64,000 nucleotides of DNA from Bog-756 sp963756515 (GTDB taxonomy: Bacteria > Actinomycetota > Acidimicrobiia > Acidimicrobiales > RAAP-2). Position 1 is the stretch's first letter. Each line of letters opens with the position of its first letter. Below are positions 18,801-26,751 of this stretch, one piece after another. The DNA lies in the NCBI GenBank assembly GCA_963756515.1, contig CAVWNV010000013.1:248001-312000 (forward strand). Direction: 5' to 3'. Made by a program: the position numbers and the translations under genes. The notes under the pieces were generated by a model. That model had not been told where the DNA came from. It did no database searches and was given only the letters and a program-made list of their open reading frames with translations.

Positions 18801-20418
18801 CCACTGGTTCGAGGCCCTCGAGGCCGAGGGTCGGGCCGGATGGGTCTCGGGGGCCTGGGCGCCCACGGAACGCCGGACCATGGCCGAGGCCGTGAACCGG
18901 TCCCTCACCGATGCCATGTTCGCCGATGACGACGCGTTGGCCGAGTGCGTAGGCGGACACCTGGCCGTGGCCGGCCCCGTCAGCCCCGAAACCCTGGTGG
19001 CGGACGCTCCGTTGCCCACCGGCTCGGTCCGGGGTGCACCGTTGACACTGGCTCGGGTCCGGACCGGGCTGGCCCGCCTGGAGGGAGCCGGATCGGCCAT
19101 CGCCCTCCCCGACGGTCGCTGGTGCGCCCGTCACCTGCTCGTTCGGCTCCATGCCGCCAGCCGGGGCCGCCGGCGTCGCCACGTCGAGCCGGCCAGCATC
19201 GCCGACTTCGTCCGGTTCGCGGCCTGCTGGCAGCACGTGGCCCCGGGGACCCAGGCCGAAGGGCGTTCGGGGCTGTTGTCGGTCATCGAACAGCTCCAGG
19301 GGCTGGAGGTGGCGGCGGGCGAGTGGGAGCGGACCGTCCTCCCGGCCCGGGTGGCGGGCTACGACCCCCGGTGGCTGGACGAACTGTGCCTGGCCGGCGA
19401 GGTGGCCTGGGGACGGCTCACGCCGCGCCCCGAGGCGGCCCAGCCCGACGGTGACGTGCCGTCGGAGGGTATCGTGCCGTCGGACGGAATCGTGCCGTCG
19501 GACGGAATCGTGCCGTCGAACGGAATGGTGCCGTCGAACGGAATGGGCATCGACGCCGGCGTGCTCCGGGGCGGCCGTCGGGGCTCGGCCACCCCGTCAT
19601 CGGCCACCCCGTTGGCCATCGTGACCCGCCCCGACCTGACCTGGATGCTCGCCGCGGTGCGCACGGACCGTGAGCTCACGGAGCCCGCCGCCGGTGCGTC
19701 GGCGGACATCCTGGCCGTCCTGCGGGCCGGTGGGGCCAGCTTCCGCTCCGACCTGGCCCTGGCCTCGGGCCGATTGGAGGCCGAGGTGGACGAGGGGCTC
19801 TGGGACCTGGTGGCCCGTGGCATCGTCACCGCCGACGCCTTCTCCGCGGTGCGGTCCCTGCTGTCGTCCCGCCGGCGCCCCGGCCCGGGAGCGCGTTCGG
19901 GCGCCAGGCGAAGGGCGGCGCTGGGCCGGCAGCGCTCCTCGGTGGGAAGTGGTGTGGGCGAAGGTCGCTGGTCCCTGCTGCCCGAGCCCGACATCGCCGC
20001 CGTGGGCGCCATGGGAGGACCCCCGGGCGAGGAGCTGGCCGAGGCGGTGGCGTGGCAGCTCCTGGCCCGCTGGGGCGTGGTGGCCTGGGACCTGTGGCCC
20101 CGCGAGTCCTTCCGGGTCCCCTGGCGAGAGGTGGTCCGGGCCCTGCGGAGGCTCGAGGCCCGCGGTCAGGCCATGGGTGGGCGGTTCGTCGCCGGTATCT
20201 CGGGCGAGCAGTACGCCCTGCCCGAGGCGGCCTCGCTGTTGGCCGAGGTGCGGCGCCAGCCCGAACGGGGGGCCGAGCTCGCCGTGGCCGGGGCCGATCC
20301 ACTCAACCTGACCGGAGGTGTGCTGCAGGGGCCCCGGGTGCCGGCCATACGCCACCGGTCGATCCGCTACCGCGGCGGCGTCCCCACCGATCCGGAACCC
20401 GCCGCCCGGGTGCGGTAG
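15844..20418 (+). CDS. lhr: Large Lhr-type ATP-dependent DNA helicase
   Basis: A 1524-residue superfamily 2 helicase. Motif I is SPTGTGKT (74-81), motif II DEVH (about 203-206), motif III SAT (GLSATQRP), and the second RecA domain has LVFVNTRKMAERV, SHHGSLS and QRVGRANHQ. A long C-terminal region with the Lhr-core and winged-helix-like parts follows, as in mycobacterial Lhr (about 1500 residues), a 3'-5' translocase in DNA repair. Residues about 1205-1234 are a variable linker of five 6-residue repeats. The start is a GTG with TAGGGT 11 bases upstream. The 1136-residue frame on the opposite strand is a shadow. Confidence 0.93.
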   Translation: MASSIRTVRAETEPFPTAAGGPDDFGGLPADSMLRSFHPAVAGWFHRRFPAGPTQPQRAAWPLIAAGGDVLVASPTGTGKTLTGFLVAIDAAYRAHDAPSGAPTPGAGPGVVYVSPLRALATDVHENLQVPLAGIADEAERLGLSAPSLSVAVRTGDTPAAERAAMRRSPPDLLVTTPESLYLLLTAPSSRAVLGNVHTVIVDEVHTLARDKRGAHLALSLERLDHLVSSRGGRLQRIGLSATQRPLDVVARLLSGVDPARSPTSVVDCGHRRDLDVAIELPASELEAVASGAQLSDVLDRIAAHVLEHRTTLVFVNTRKMAERVAHQLALRLGPGPEAGPAGDPADPAMAPADPIDAALQVASHHGSLSAARRRMVEQRLRAGDLRALVATASLELGIDVGPVELVCQIGSPRAIGTFLQRVGRANHQLEGTPAGRLYPMTRDELVECTALLAGVRAGHLDVLHPPVAPVDVLAQQLVAEVAASEEWEVEALFELARRAAPYADMTRDTYDRVVDLVSWGIPTGRGRRGAHLHHDGVNGRLRARRGARLAALTSGGAIPETGDYRVVLDPDGVTVGSVHEDFAVEATAGDIFLLGTHSWRVVKVETGTVRVVDAGDLPPTIPFWLGEAPARTAELSEEVGALRAEVEPLLARGDGEEARRVVRSRAGVSAEVADQVVVYLGAGLAALGALPTMERLVVERVFDEAEGTQLIIHAPFGGRVNRALGLALRKRFCVSFDFELQAAADDDTVVLSLGPQHSFPLARVATMLNSATVTEVLTQAVLPHPMLAARWRWNLNRALVVPRARAGRRRPIHLQRMEAEDLLAASWPALAACQENAPPGPVPLPDHVLVRQTVDDCLTEPLDAEGLVSLLEGMECGRIGVHLVESAEPSPLAHGILTGRPFTFLDGAPLEERRTRAVPVPRGLGPLGPGGLPAGLPVDASELGPLDPVATAEVLEQVGPRPRDPDELHDLLLSLVLCRPVPAWRHWFEALEAEGRAGWVSGAWAPTERRTMAEAVNRSLTDAMFADDDALAECVGGHLAVAGPVSPETLVADAPLPTGSVRGAPLTLARVRTGLARLEGAGSAIALPDGRWCARHLLVRLHAASRGRRRRHVEPASIADFVRFAACWQHVAPGTQAEGRSGLLSVIEQLQGLEVAAGEWERTVLPARVAGYDPRWLDELCLAGEVAWGRLTPRPEAAQPDGDVPSEGIVPSDGIVPSDGIVPSNGMVPSNGMGIDAGVLRGGRRGSATPSSATPLAIVTRPDLTWMLAAVRTDRELTEPAAGASADILAVLRAGGASFRSDLALASGRLEAEVDEGLWDLVARGIVTADAFSAVRSLLSSRRRPGPGARSGARRRAALGRQRSSVGSGVGEGRWSLLPEPDIAAVGAMGGPPGEELAEAVAWQLLARWGVVAWDLWPRESFRVPWREVVRALRRLEARGQAMGGRFVAGISGEQYALPEAASLLAEVRRQPERGAELAVAGADPLNLTGGVLQGPRVPAIRHRSIRYRGGVPTDPEPAARVR
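19456..19545 (+). repeat. Five 18-bp tandem repeats inside lhr
   Basis: Five in-frame 18-base units encode VPS(E/D/N)G(I/M) five times. Units 2 and 3 are identical to each other, as are units 4 and 5. The repeats sit in a linker, so copy-number change would not break the frame. Confidence 0.95.
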
Positions 20419-20421
20419 GAG

Positions 20422-20446
20422 CCGGGCGGCAGCGGGTGGGGCCCGG
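20422..20446. terminator. Weak inverted repeat between convergent genes
   Basis: CCGGGC / GCCCGG with a 13-base loop lies in the 37-base gap between the ends of lhr and the SDR gene. It could serve either strand. Confidence 0.25.
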
Positions 20447-20455
20447 ATCCGGTGA

Positions 20456-21301
20456 CTACCGGCCCGGTCTCCAGTCCGGGTGCAGGTCCCGGGTCAGGGC
20501 CAGCTTCTGGGCCCGGACCGTCTGGCCGTTCTCCACCTCGTCGGGGTGATCTGCCAGCCAGGCGATGACGACACCCGGAACCGACGGAGGGGCCCCCGTG
20601 TACCGCCCGACCAGGCCGAGTGCGGCCGCATTGACCTGCTGTCGCTCGGTTTCGACGTAGCCGGGATCGACGTTGATGGCCCGGATCCCACGATCACCGA
20701 GCTCCACGGCCAGGAGCGGCGCCATCCGGTGGAAGGCGGCCTTGGAGGCGGCATAGCCCAGGCCCCATCCGCCCTGGCCCACCGGTCCGGGTGGGTCGGC
20801 GGTGGCCGTGTGCGAGGTGACGTTCACGACGGTGCCCCGACCGGACTCGAGCATGCCGGGCAGCACCGCCTGCACCAACACGAACGGTGCCACCACGTTG
20901 GCCGCCAGCTTGGCCTCGAATTGGGCCACGGTGAGGTCCAACACCGGCACCATGCTGCCCGGCCCGGTGTCCACGGCGTTGTTGACCAGTAGGTCCACGC
21001 CACCCCACGCCTCGACCACCCGTGCCACCGCACGGCGGAGAGCGGAAGGATCGTGCAGGTCCGCCACCAGTTCGAGCGCACCGACGCCGCGGCCTCGCAC
21101 CAACGCCGCCGTCTCCTCGAGGCTTCCGGGCAGTGGCCGCCCCTGTCCGGTGTCGGAGTGGTCGCGTCCCTGCCCTTCCCGGACGGTGCGCCCGGTGACG
21201 GCCACGTCCCAGCCGGCGCCCGCCAGCGCCACCGCGGTGGCCTTGCCGATGCCGCGGGTGGCCCCGGTGACCAGGGCCACCCGGCTGCGTGTGCCCGGCA
21301 T
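20456..21301 (-). CDS. Short-chain dehydrogenase/reductase
   Basis: A 281-residue classical SDR. Cofactor motif TGATRGIG is at residues 12-19, the NNA motif (LLVNNAVD) is mid-protein, and the catalytic Tyr-x-x-x-Lys is GYAASKAAF. Arg after the Gly-rich motif (TGRTVREG) suggests NADP(H). It carries an insert after beta-2 (about 36-60). The substrate is unknown. It starts nine bases after the stop of a second SDR gene, so the pair is probably one operon. Confidence 0.88.
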   Translation of the reverse strand: MPGTRSRVALVTGATRGIGKATAVALAGAGWDVAVTGRTVREGQGRDHSDTGQGRPLPGSLEETAALVRGRGVGALELVADLHDPSALRRAVARVVEAWGGVDLLVNNAVDTGPGSMVPVLDLTVAQFEAKLAANVVAPFVLVQAVLPGMLESGRGTVVNVTSHTATADPPGPVGQGGWGLGYAASKAAFHRMAPLLAVELGDRGIRAINVDPGYVETERQQVNAAALGLVGRYTGAPPSVPGVVIAWLADHPDEVENGQTVRAQKLALTRDLHPDWRPGR

Positions 21302-21310
21302 GTCCGCCCC

Positions 21311-22090
21311 CTACCGAGGGAACACCTGGTCGAGGATTCCGTCGATCCCCGACCCGTGCAGCGTCATTCCCCCGTCGACGACGAGGTTCTGCCCGGTGAT
21401 GAACCGGGCCATGTCCGAACACAGGAAGACCACCACGTCGGCGATGTCCTCGGGCTCACCGACGCGGCCGACCGGCGTGGTCCGCTCGTAGCGCTCCCGC
21501 TCGTCGGGAAGGAACCGCAGGAGCGGTTCGGTGAGGGCCGTGGCGATCATCCCGGGGGACACGGAGTTGACCCGGATGGACGGGGCGTACTCGAGGGCGG
21601 CCGACGCGGTGATGGCAGCCACGCCGGCCTTGGCCGCGGCGTAGGGGGCCTCGCCCGCGGCCGGCCGGGTCCCGCTGATCGAGGCGGTGGAGACGACACT
21701 GCCGCCCCCGGCCGCCCGGAGGTGGGGGACGGCGGCCCGGAACCCGAGGTACACGCCGGTCAGGTTGACCGAGACCAGCCGGTTCCACTCGTCGGGCTCC
21801 CAGTCATGGAGTGGGGACAGACCGCCGACTCCGGCGTTGTTGAAGACAGTGGTGATGCCACCCATGGCCGAGGCGGCGGCGTCGAAGGCGCTCCGCATCC
21901 CCTCGGGATCGGTGACGTCGGCCACGTGGGCGGTCCCACCGATCTCCTCGGCGCACGCCCCCGCCCCGTCGCCGTCGATGTCCACGACGGCCACGACGGC
22001 GCCCTCCTCGGCCATCCGCCGCGCCGTGGCCCTCCCGATGCCCGAAGCTCCGCCGGTGACGACTGCCCGCTGACCGTCCAGTAGTCCCAT
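21311..22090 (-). CDS. Short-chain dehydrogenase (3-oxoacyl-ACP reductase-like)
   Basis: A 259-residue classical SDR with TGGASGIG (12-19), an Asp after beta-2 (VVDIDGDG) that favours NAD(H), NNAG, catalytic Ser in STASISGT and YAAAK. The C-terminal VDGG motif is typical of FabG-like proteins. I prefer ATG 22090, because GGGAGG lies nine bases upstream. The earlier ATG at 22099 would abut that Shine-Dalgarno directly. Confidence 0.88.
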   Translation of the reverse strand: MGLLDGQRAVVTGGASGIGRATARRMAEEGAVVAVVDIDGDGAGACAEEIGGTAHVADVTDPEGMRSAFDAAASAMGGITTVFNNAGVGGLSPLHDWEPDEWNRLVSVNLTGVYLGFRAAVPHLRAAGGGSVVSTASISGTRPAAGEAPYAAAKAGVAAITASAALEYAPSIRVNSVSPGMIATALTEPLLRFLPDERERYERTTPVGRVGEPEDIADVVVFLCSDMARFITGQNLVVDGGMTLHGSGIDGILDQVFPR

Positions 22091-22238
22091 GCCGTGCATC
22101 CTCCCTTTGTGGTGACCACGTTCGTCACGGTGCCGTCGGTCGGCCGGCGGTGGTGTCCGGGCGCCGCCCGACGACGTTACTCAACCGCGGGCACCGCCGA
22201 AGGTGGGCGCGGAGACCGGCGGCACTCCCGGCCCCATC

Positions 22239-22244
22239 TACCAT
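22239..22244 (+). promoter_or_regulatory. -10 box for leaderless thioesterase mRNA
   Basis: TACCAT followed by seven bases and ATG at 22252. Together with the absent Shine-Dalgarno it decides between three nearby in-frame ATGs (22243, 22252, 22258). Confidence 0.5.
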
Positions 22245-22251
22245 GGCCGCC

Positions 22252-22641
22252 ATGTCCATGGGCTGCCCCCTCCTCGACCCGCTTCCCCACCGTTCGTATG
22301 ACGACGGCTCCTCCCACGTGGTGGAACTCGACATCACCGACGGCATCCGGGGTCCGTCCGGGGCCGTCCACGGTGGCCTCGTGGCCAGCCTGGTGGACCG
22401 GGCCGGGGCCTTCGCCGCCGTCCAGGCCGGCCGGCGGAGCGTGGTCACCGCCAACGTGGCGTTGAGCTATCTGGCCGGCGCCACGGCGGGCCCCCTGCGT
22501 GCCGCGGCCACACCGCTCCGGGTGGGCGGCCAACAGTGCGTGGTCGACGTCCGGGTCACCGACCTGGGCCAGGACGACCTGTTGGTGGCGACGGCCCTGA
22601 TGACCTTGAGTTTCCTGGGCGACCGGCCCCGGAAGCCTTAG
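22252..22641 (+). CDS. PaaI-type hotdog-fold thioesterase
   Basis: A 129-residue hotdog protein. It has the PaaI signature with HGGLVASLVDRAGAFAA on the long helix and the closing strand LLVATALMTLSFLG. The family hydrolyses acyl-CoA thioesters, often aromatic or medium-chain. The start at 22252 is set by the -10 box; 22258 cannot be excluded. It runs into the nucleosidase gene 12 bases later. Confidence 0.82.
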   Translation: MSMGCPLLDPLPHRSYDDGSSHVVELDITDGIRGPSGAVHGGLVASLVDRAGAFAAVQAGRRSVVTANVALSYLAGATAGPLRAAATPLRVGGQQCVVDVRVTDLGQDDLLVATALMTLSFLGDRPRKP

Positions 22642-22653
22642 AGAGGGGACCAC

Positions 22654-23364
22654 GTGTCCGATCGGATCGCCCTGATCTGCGCCATGCCGATGGAGTTGGG
22701 ACCCCTCCGGCGGAAGCTCTCGCTCCAGCGCCATCGCCAGGCCGGTCTCGACCTCTACGAGGGGAGACTCGGCGACCGATCGGTGGTGGCCACCGTGACC
22801 GGCATGGGCACGGCCCTGGCCACCCGCGGGGTGGAGCGGCTCCTGGCCGCCACCCCGGTCGACCGGGCGGTGGTGGTCGGCATCACGGGGGCCGTCGACG
22901 ACGTCACCCCGATCGGCTCGCTGATCCGGCCGGTCGCGGTCGTCGACGGGACCACCGGGGCCCGTTTCCTGCCGGTGCCGCTAGGCCCGGGGGTCCCGGT
23001 CGGAACGATGTGGACGTCCGACTCGCTCGTCACCGACGCCGGCACGCTGGCCGGTCTGCGGGCCCAGGGTGTGGTGTGCATGGACATGGAGACGGCGGCC
23101 GTGGCCGCGGTGTGCGAGCGCCACGGCATCCCCTGGTCGGTGGTCCGGGCCGTGAGCGACCGCCCGGGGAAGGACGGCGTCGACGACGAGATCTTCCGTC
23201 TCAGCAACCAGGACGGTACGCCCAACGGTCGGGCCGTGGCGGCGTTCCTGGTCAAGCACCCGGGACGCATACCGACCATGGCCCGCATGGCCCGCGGGGC
23301 CAAGCTGGCCACGGAGCGGGCTGCCGACGAGACCATCGCGGCCCTGTCCTCGACGGCCGGGTGA
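22654..23364 (+). CDS. MTA/SAH nucleosidase-like (PNP/UDP phosphorylase superfamily)
   Basis: A 236-residue protein with the superfamily core: N-terminal ICAMPMELGPL, the Gly-rich VVVGITGAVD, the substrate motif CMDMETAAVAAVCERHGIP (Met and Glu contact the ribose) and VRAVSDRP with the catalytic Asp. It would cleave 5'-methylthioadenosine, S-adenosylhomocysteine or a related nucleoside. The N-terminal part deviates from MtnN, so substrate is open. The GTG start has AGAGAGGGGA upstream. Confidence 0.78.
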   Translation: MSDRIALICAMPMELGPLRRKLSLQRHRQAGLDLYEGRLGDRSVVATVTGMGTALATRGVERLLAATPVDRAVVVGITGAVDDVTPIGSLIRPVAVVDGTTGARFLPVPLGPGVPVGTMWTSDSLVTDAGTLAGLRAQGVVCMDMETAAVAAVCERHGIPWSVVRAVSDRPGKDGVDDEIFRLSNQDGTPNGRAVAAFLVKHPGRIPTMARMARGAKLATERAADETIAALSSTAG

Positions 23365-23374
23365 TGGCCGGCCC

Positions 23375-23407
23375 GACGGCCGGCAGACGGCCGGCAGACG
23401 GCCGGCA
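23375..23407 (+). repeat. Three perfect 11-bp tandem repeats between convergent genes
   Basis: GACGGCCGGCA occurs three times head to tail, each containing the palindrome GCCGGC. It fills the gap between the nucleosidase and sulfotransferase genes and could form alternative hairpins ending both transcripts. Confidence 0.9.
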
Positions 23408-23419
23408 CGACCGTGGGCC

Positions 23420-24688
23420 TCAGCCCTCGCGGGTGACGGCGAACCGGTCGACGTAGAAGTCCAGCACCCGGCGCAGGCGGGTCCGGTCGATCCCGAACTG
23501 GGCCAGGTCGTAGCGCACACCCCCGTAGCGGCCGCGAGGGTGAGCGGCGAGGAAGGCCGCCATGGCCGCGACGCCCTCGTCGGTGGCCGGTTGACCGGAC
23601 ACTTCGTAGATGCGCCCGACCATGGCCAGGTCGTCATCCATGAACTCGTCGAAGTGCACGTCGATGGTCTGGCTGTCGGGCAGGAGGTGGTGCTGGTCGA
23701 CACAGCTGCGCAGCATCCGCTCCAGTCGATCGGTCCAGTAGGAGCCGATCCACGGGGCGTCGACGCGGTCCTGGCCCAACCGGGCCGAGTAGGCCAACAT
23801 CGTGACCATGGACGCCGTCACCGACACCGGGTCACGGTGGGTGACAACGAACGTGGCGTCGGGGAAGGTGTGGAGGAGGGCCGGGAACTGCTCGAGATGC
23901 TGGGGCGATTTGAGCACCCATCGCGATCCGCCCCGCAGCCACTGGAGGGCCTGGAGGATCTTCTTCAGATAGGCGTAGCTCGGCCGTTGGTCGCGGGCCA
24001 GGTAGTGGTCGCGCCAGGTCGGGATGGGGGCAATGGTCTCGAACAGCATGGACGAGATGTCCACGGCCAGCAGTTGGATCTCCTCGTGGACGTGGGTGGC
24101 CGTCATCTCGTGCATCCTCTTGAACTCGGGCATGGCTGAGTTCACGAAGTCGAGAGCCGCTTCGGTACGGGCCACCCGCGGATCGGGTCGACCCCACTCA
24201 GGCCGCTCGGATTCGGCCAGGACGGGCTCGAGACTTTCCCAGTAGGGCAGGGAGCGCAGGGCCGGGTCGGCCGACAGCAGGTTGTGCAGATGGGTGGTAC
24301 CGGTCCGGGGCAGACCGCAGATGACGATCGGGCGCGAGATGTCCACGGACAGGATCTCCGGGTGGCGCGCCACCAGGTCCTCGAGCAGGAGCCGGTTGCG
24401 CAGCAGACCGGTGATGAACAAGGACTGGGCCAGCATGCCGGCGCGGTTGAGCCGGGCCTCGTGGCGGAGGGACCGACACAGGACATCGAGCCGTTCGAGG
24501 TAGTCGTCCGGGCCGAAGTCACCGAGCCCGGTCTCCTCGATGGCCGCGGCGAGAAGGGCATCCGGCTCGAGTGACACGGTGGCGCCCGCCTCACCCATCA
24601 GGTCCAGGACGGTCCGCACATCGGCGGTGAAGTGGGGCTCGGCCAGATCGTCGAGGGCGATGGACGGAGGTCGCTCGGGCGCGTTCAC
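23420..24688 (-). CDS. PAPS-dependent sulfotransferase family protein
   Basis: A 422-residue protein. The 5'-phosphosulfate loop is GLPRTGTTHLHNLL and the 3'-phosphate motif is WVLKSPQHLEQFPALLHTFPDATFVVTHRDP. The first about 110 residues are a helical region common in actinobacterial members. It probably transfers sulfate from PAPS to a lipid or glycan; acceptor unknown. The start is GTG 24688, overlapping the DUF1214 gene stop (GTGA). A longer frame upstream is a shadow of that gene. Confidence 0.87.
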   Translation of the reverse strand: MNAPERPPSIALDDLAEPHFTADVRTVLDLMGEAGATVSLEPDALLAAAIEETGLGDFGPDDYLERLDVLCRSLRHEARLNRAGMLAQSLFITGLLRNRLLLEDLVARHPEILSVDISRPIVICGLPRTGTTHLHNLLSADPALRSLPYWESLEPVLAESERPEWGRPDPRVARTEAALDFVNSAMPEFKRMHEMTATHVHEEIQLLAVDISSMLFETIAPIPTWRDHYLARDQRPSYAYLKKILQALQWLRGGSRWVLKSPQHLEQFPALLHTFPDATFVVTHRDPVSVTASMVTMLAYSARLGQDRVDAPWIGSYWTDRLERMLRSCVDQHHLLPDSQTIDVHFDEFMDDDLAMVGRIYEVSGQPATDEGVAAMAAFLAAHPRGRYGGVRYDLAQFGIDRTRLRRVLDFYVDRFAVTREG

Positions 24689-25758
24689 GTCAGAGAGTTC
24701 ACGGGCACGACCTCGGCCGAGATCTGCTCGGGTGTCTGCTCGGGCAGGAACCATCGGAACCAGATCCATCCCCGGTGGTGCCCGGCGGTCGAGACCCAGT
24801 TCGGGTGGCCGGGATCGGTCGGCGAGACGACGATGACCCAGGAGCGGTCCGGTTCGTACTGCGTTTCGGCGCCGTTGAGGGTGACCCGCTCGTAGTCGTA
24901 GTTGTACGTGTGCAGGAACGGGTTCCAGAGGCAGATGTTCCAAAAGACACACTCCGGGGACCGGCCCCGCAGCACGAGGGCCTGGTCGTCTCGGAGGTCG
25001 TAGGTGCCCATGGCGTAGGCGGCATCCCCGGCAGCCCAGCCGAAGGTGGTGGTGGGCACGGGGTAGGGCGGGTCCATGGTGTTGGGCTGGCCCATGGTCA
25101 GCGGCACCATGGCCGACTGATCCCTCACCCACGTCAGCGCGGCCCGGAACCGACGGGCCAGTTCGGCATCGTCGAGGCGGAACGTGGCCGGCGGGTCCTC
25201 GGCCTCGATCGACCACACCGCCCTCCGGTCCGTGGTGGGGTGGGCCAGGTAGTCGCGGGTCACCATGGCCACCGCGTCGGGCTCCAGGCGGATCCACGGT
25301 GTCTGCGGTCCGGGATTCTGAGCCGAGAGGACCATGCGGATGACGCCATCGGGACCCGGGGGGGCTTCGTGGAGGTTGAGGCTGCCGACGATCCGCTCGG
25401 AGTAGTGGCCGTCGTCCGGCCCGCCGTAGACGCTCAGCGACAGGTAGACGGCATCGCCGGGCCGGACCTCCACGTGGTAGGTCCGGGCCGGATCGACGGG
25501 TGCGAAACAGTAGAAGGCGTCGGCGTTGTCGCCGCCCCATTTCTTGTAGGGACCGACGATCTCGACGAAGCGGGGGCGGGCCGAATCGGCCCAGACCTGC
25601 GTGTCCATGGCCACCTGCACGATGGACAGCAGCCATTGGTGGGCCTCGAGCAGACTCTGCTCGTCACCGGGTCCCGACAGCTGGTCGATGAGGCGGCGGT
25701 GTTGCGTCCCGAGTTCGTCCAACAGCGCGGCGAACACCGCCTCGGTCTCCGTGGCCAT
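24685..25758 (-). CDS. DUF1214-domain protein
   Basis: A 357-residue soluble protein rich in aromatic residues. The C-terminal part (about 255-345, with CVFWNICLWNPFLHTYNY and GWIWFRWFLPEQT) resembles DUF1214. There is no signal peptide. Its biochemical role is unknown. Stop/start overlap with the downstream sulfotransferase suggests a linked function. A TAGAAC hexamer six bases before the ATG is a weak match to the leaderless promoter pattern. Confidence 0.75.
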   Translation of the reverse strand: MATETEAVFAALLDELGTQHRRLIDQLSGPGDEQSLLEAHQWLLSIVQVAMDTQVWADSARPRFVEIVGPYKKWGGDNADAFYCFAPVDPARTYHVEVRPGDAVYLSLSVYGGPDDGHYSERIVGSLNLHEAPPGPDGVIRMVLSAQNPGPQTPWIRLEPDAVAMVTRDYLAHPTTDRRAVWSIEAEDPPATFRLDDAELARRFRAALTWVRDQSAMVPLTMGQPNTMDPPYPVPTTTFGWAAGDAAYAMGTYDLRDDQALVLRGRSPECVFWNICLWNPFLHTYNYDYERVTLNGAETQYEPDRSWVIVVSPTDPGHPNWVSTAGHHRGWIWFRWFLPEQTPEQISAEVVPVNSLT

Positions 25759-25764
25759 GGCCGG

Positions 25765-25770
25765 GTTCTA
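25765..25770 (-). promoter_or_regulatory. Weak -10-like box before the DUF1214 gene
   Basis: TAGAAC, six bases before ATG 25758. The last base departs from TAnnnT. Confidence 0.3.
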
Positions 25771-25841
25771 CCATGCCTCCCCGGAGCGGGCGAGCAACAC
25801 CGGACTGGTCGGGCGTGCGCCGCTCTGGTGGGGCCCGAGGA

Positions 25842-26606
25842 TCAGGACGCCCCGAGCGCGTTCTGGACGGCGGTGGAGGCCGATCGGACGGAGGTCTGGG
25901 CCGAGGTCAGCGCCGTCCGGAGCTGGCGGACCGAGAAGAAGGCCCCCGGTCGTTGGACCTGCTCGAGGACCGCGGTCAGCTGCCCGACACTCTGGGTGAG
26001 GGACTGGGCCAGGGGCTTGAGCGAGCTCGACCACGGGAGGTTCACCATCTGGCTCTGGTAGGCATTGGCCGCCTCCAGGAGGGGCAGCAGCTTCTCCCCC
26101 ACCTGTTGGGGCGTGGTGGTGGCCGGCAGACGGACGAGAGCCGCCTGGGCGCTAGACACGGCCGACCGGAACGTGGCGTCATCGGCGGTGAACTGCTGCT
26201 TCAGTGGAGGGATCCCGACCGTGGTGGCGGTCACCTTCGCACTACCCTTGCCCCCGTTCGACTTCTTGCCCGTTCCCTTGCTGCCCTGGGTGGCACTGCT
26301 TCCGCCCGTGTTCGTGCCGCCACCACCCGGCGACGTGGTGACCTTCGGATCGGTGGTGCCGGTCGAGCCCCCGGATCCGGAGGCACCGCCTCCCGAGTTG
26401 GAACCGGACCCGCCGGACCCGCCGGGTCCGCCGGACGCGGCCGAGGACGATCCTGGTGGTGCGGTGACTGTGGCCGATGTGGCCGCGGAGCCCGATGAGC
26501 ACGCCGCCGCGGTCAGGCCCACCGAGGCCAGTACCAGGGCAGCCCGAACGAGCGGCCCAAGCGCACGGTTACCGGCCCGGTGTGCCACCTCGTCCACCCT
26601 CCTCAT
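25842..26606 (-). CDS. Putative lipoprotein with Gly/Ser-rich linker
   Basis: A 254-residue predicted exported protein. A basic N-terminus and hydrophobic segment (about 17-33) end at AAAC with Cys36, a weak lipobox. Residues 37-130 are low-complexity Gly/Ser/Thr, then a Lys-rich patch. The C-terminal about 115 residues are helical (Gln/Ala/Leu-rich) with no recognised domain. Function unknown. Confidence 0.7.
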   Translation of the reverse strand: MRRVDEVAHRAGNRALGPLVRAALVLASVGLTAAACSSGSAATSATVTAPPGSSSAASGGPGGSGGSGSNSGGGASGSGGSTGTTDPKVTTSPGGGGTNTGGSSATQGSKGTGKKSNGGKGSAKVTATTVGIPPLKQQFTADDATFRSAVSSAQAALVRLPATTTPQQVGEKLLPLLEAANAYQSQMVNLPWSSSLKPLAQSLTQSVGQLTAVLEQVQRPGAFFSVRQLRTALTSAQTSVRSASTAVQNALGAS

Positions 26607-26695
26607 CGCCCTCGCACCACTCCCCCGGACCCGGACCGACCGGCCCGCACGTTCAGCGGGGTCCCCTAGCGTTGCGCGTCGACCCCCGAACGGCA

Positions 26696-26724
26696 AGTGC
26701 GGACCCCCTGTGAGGGTCCGCACT
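26696..26724 (-). terminator. Strong hairpin after the five-repeat secreted protein gene
   Basis: An 11-bp perfect inverted repeat (AGTGCGGACCC / GGGTCCGCACT) with a 7-base loop lies 28 bases past the stop of the secreted protein gene. The minus-strand T-run after it is poor. Confidence 0.7.
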
Positions 26725-26751
26725 CGTACCGCTTTCTTCCCCACATTTGGG

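Noticed and set aside
15826..19236. 1136-codon open frame on the minus strand
   Set aside because: It is fully antisense to the well-supported lhr helicase and has the low-complexity Gly/Gln/His/Arg composition of GC-rich shadow frames.
19456..19545. Tandem repeats considered as a CRISPR array
   Set aside because: Units are directly adjacent, 18 bp, in frame within a protein gene; there are no spacers and no cas genes.
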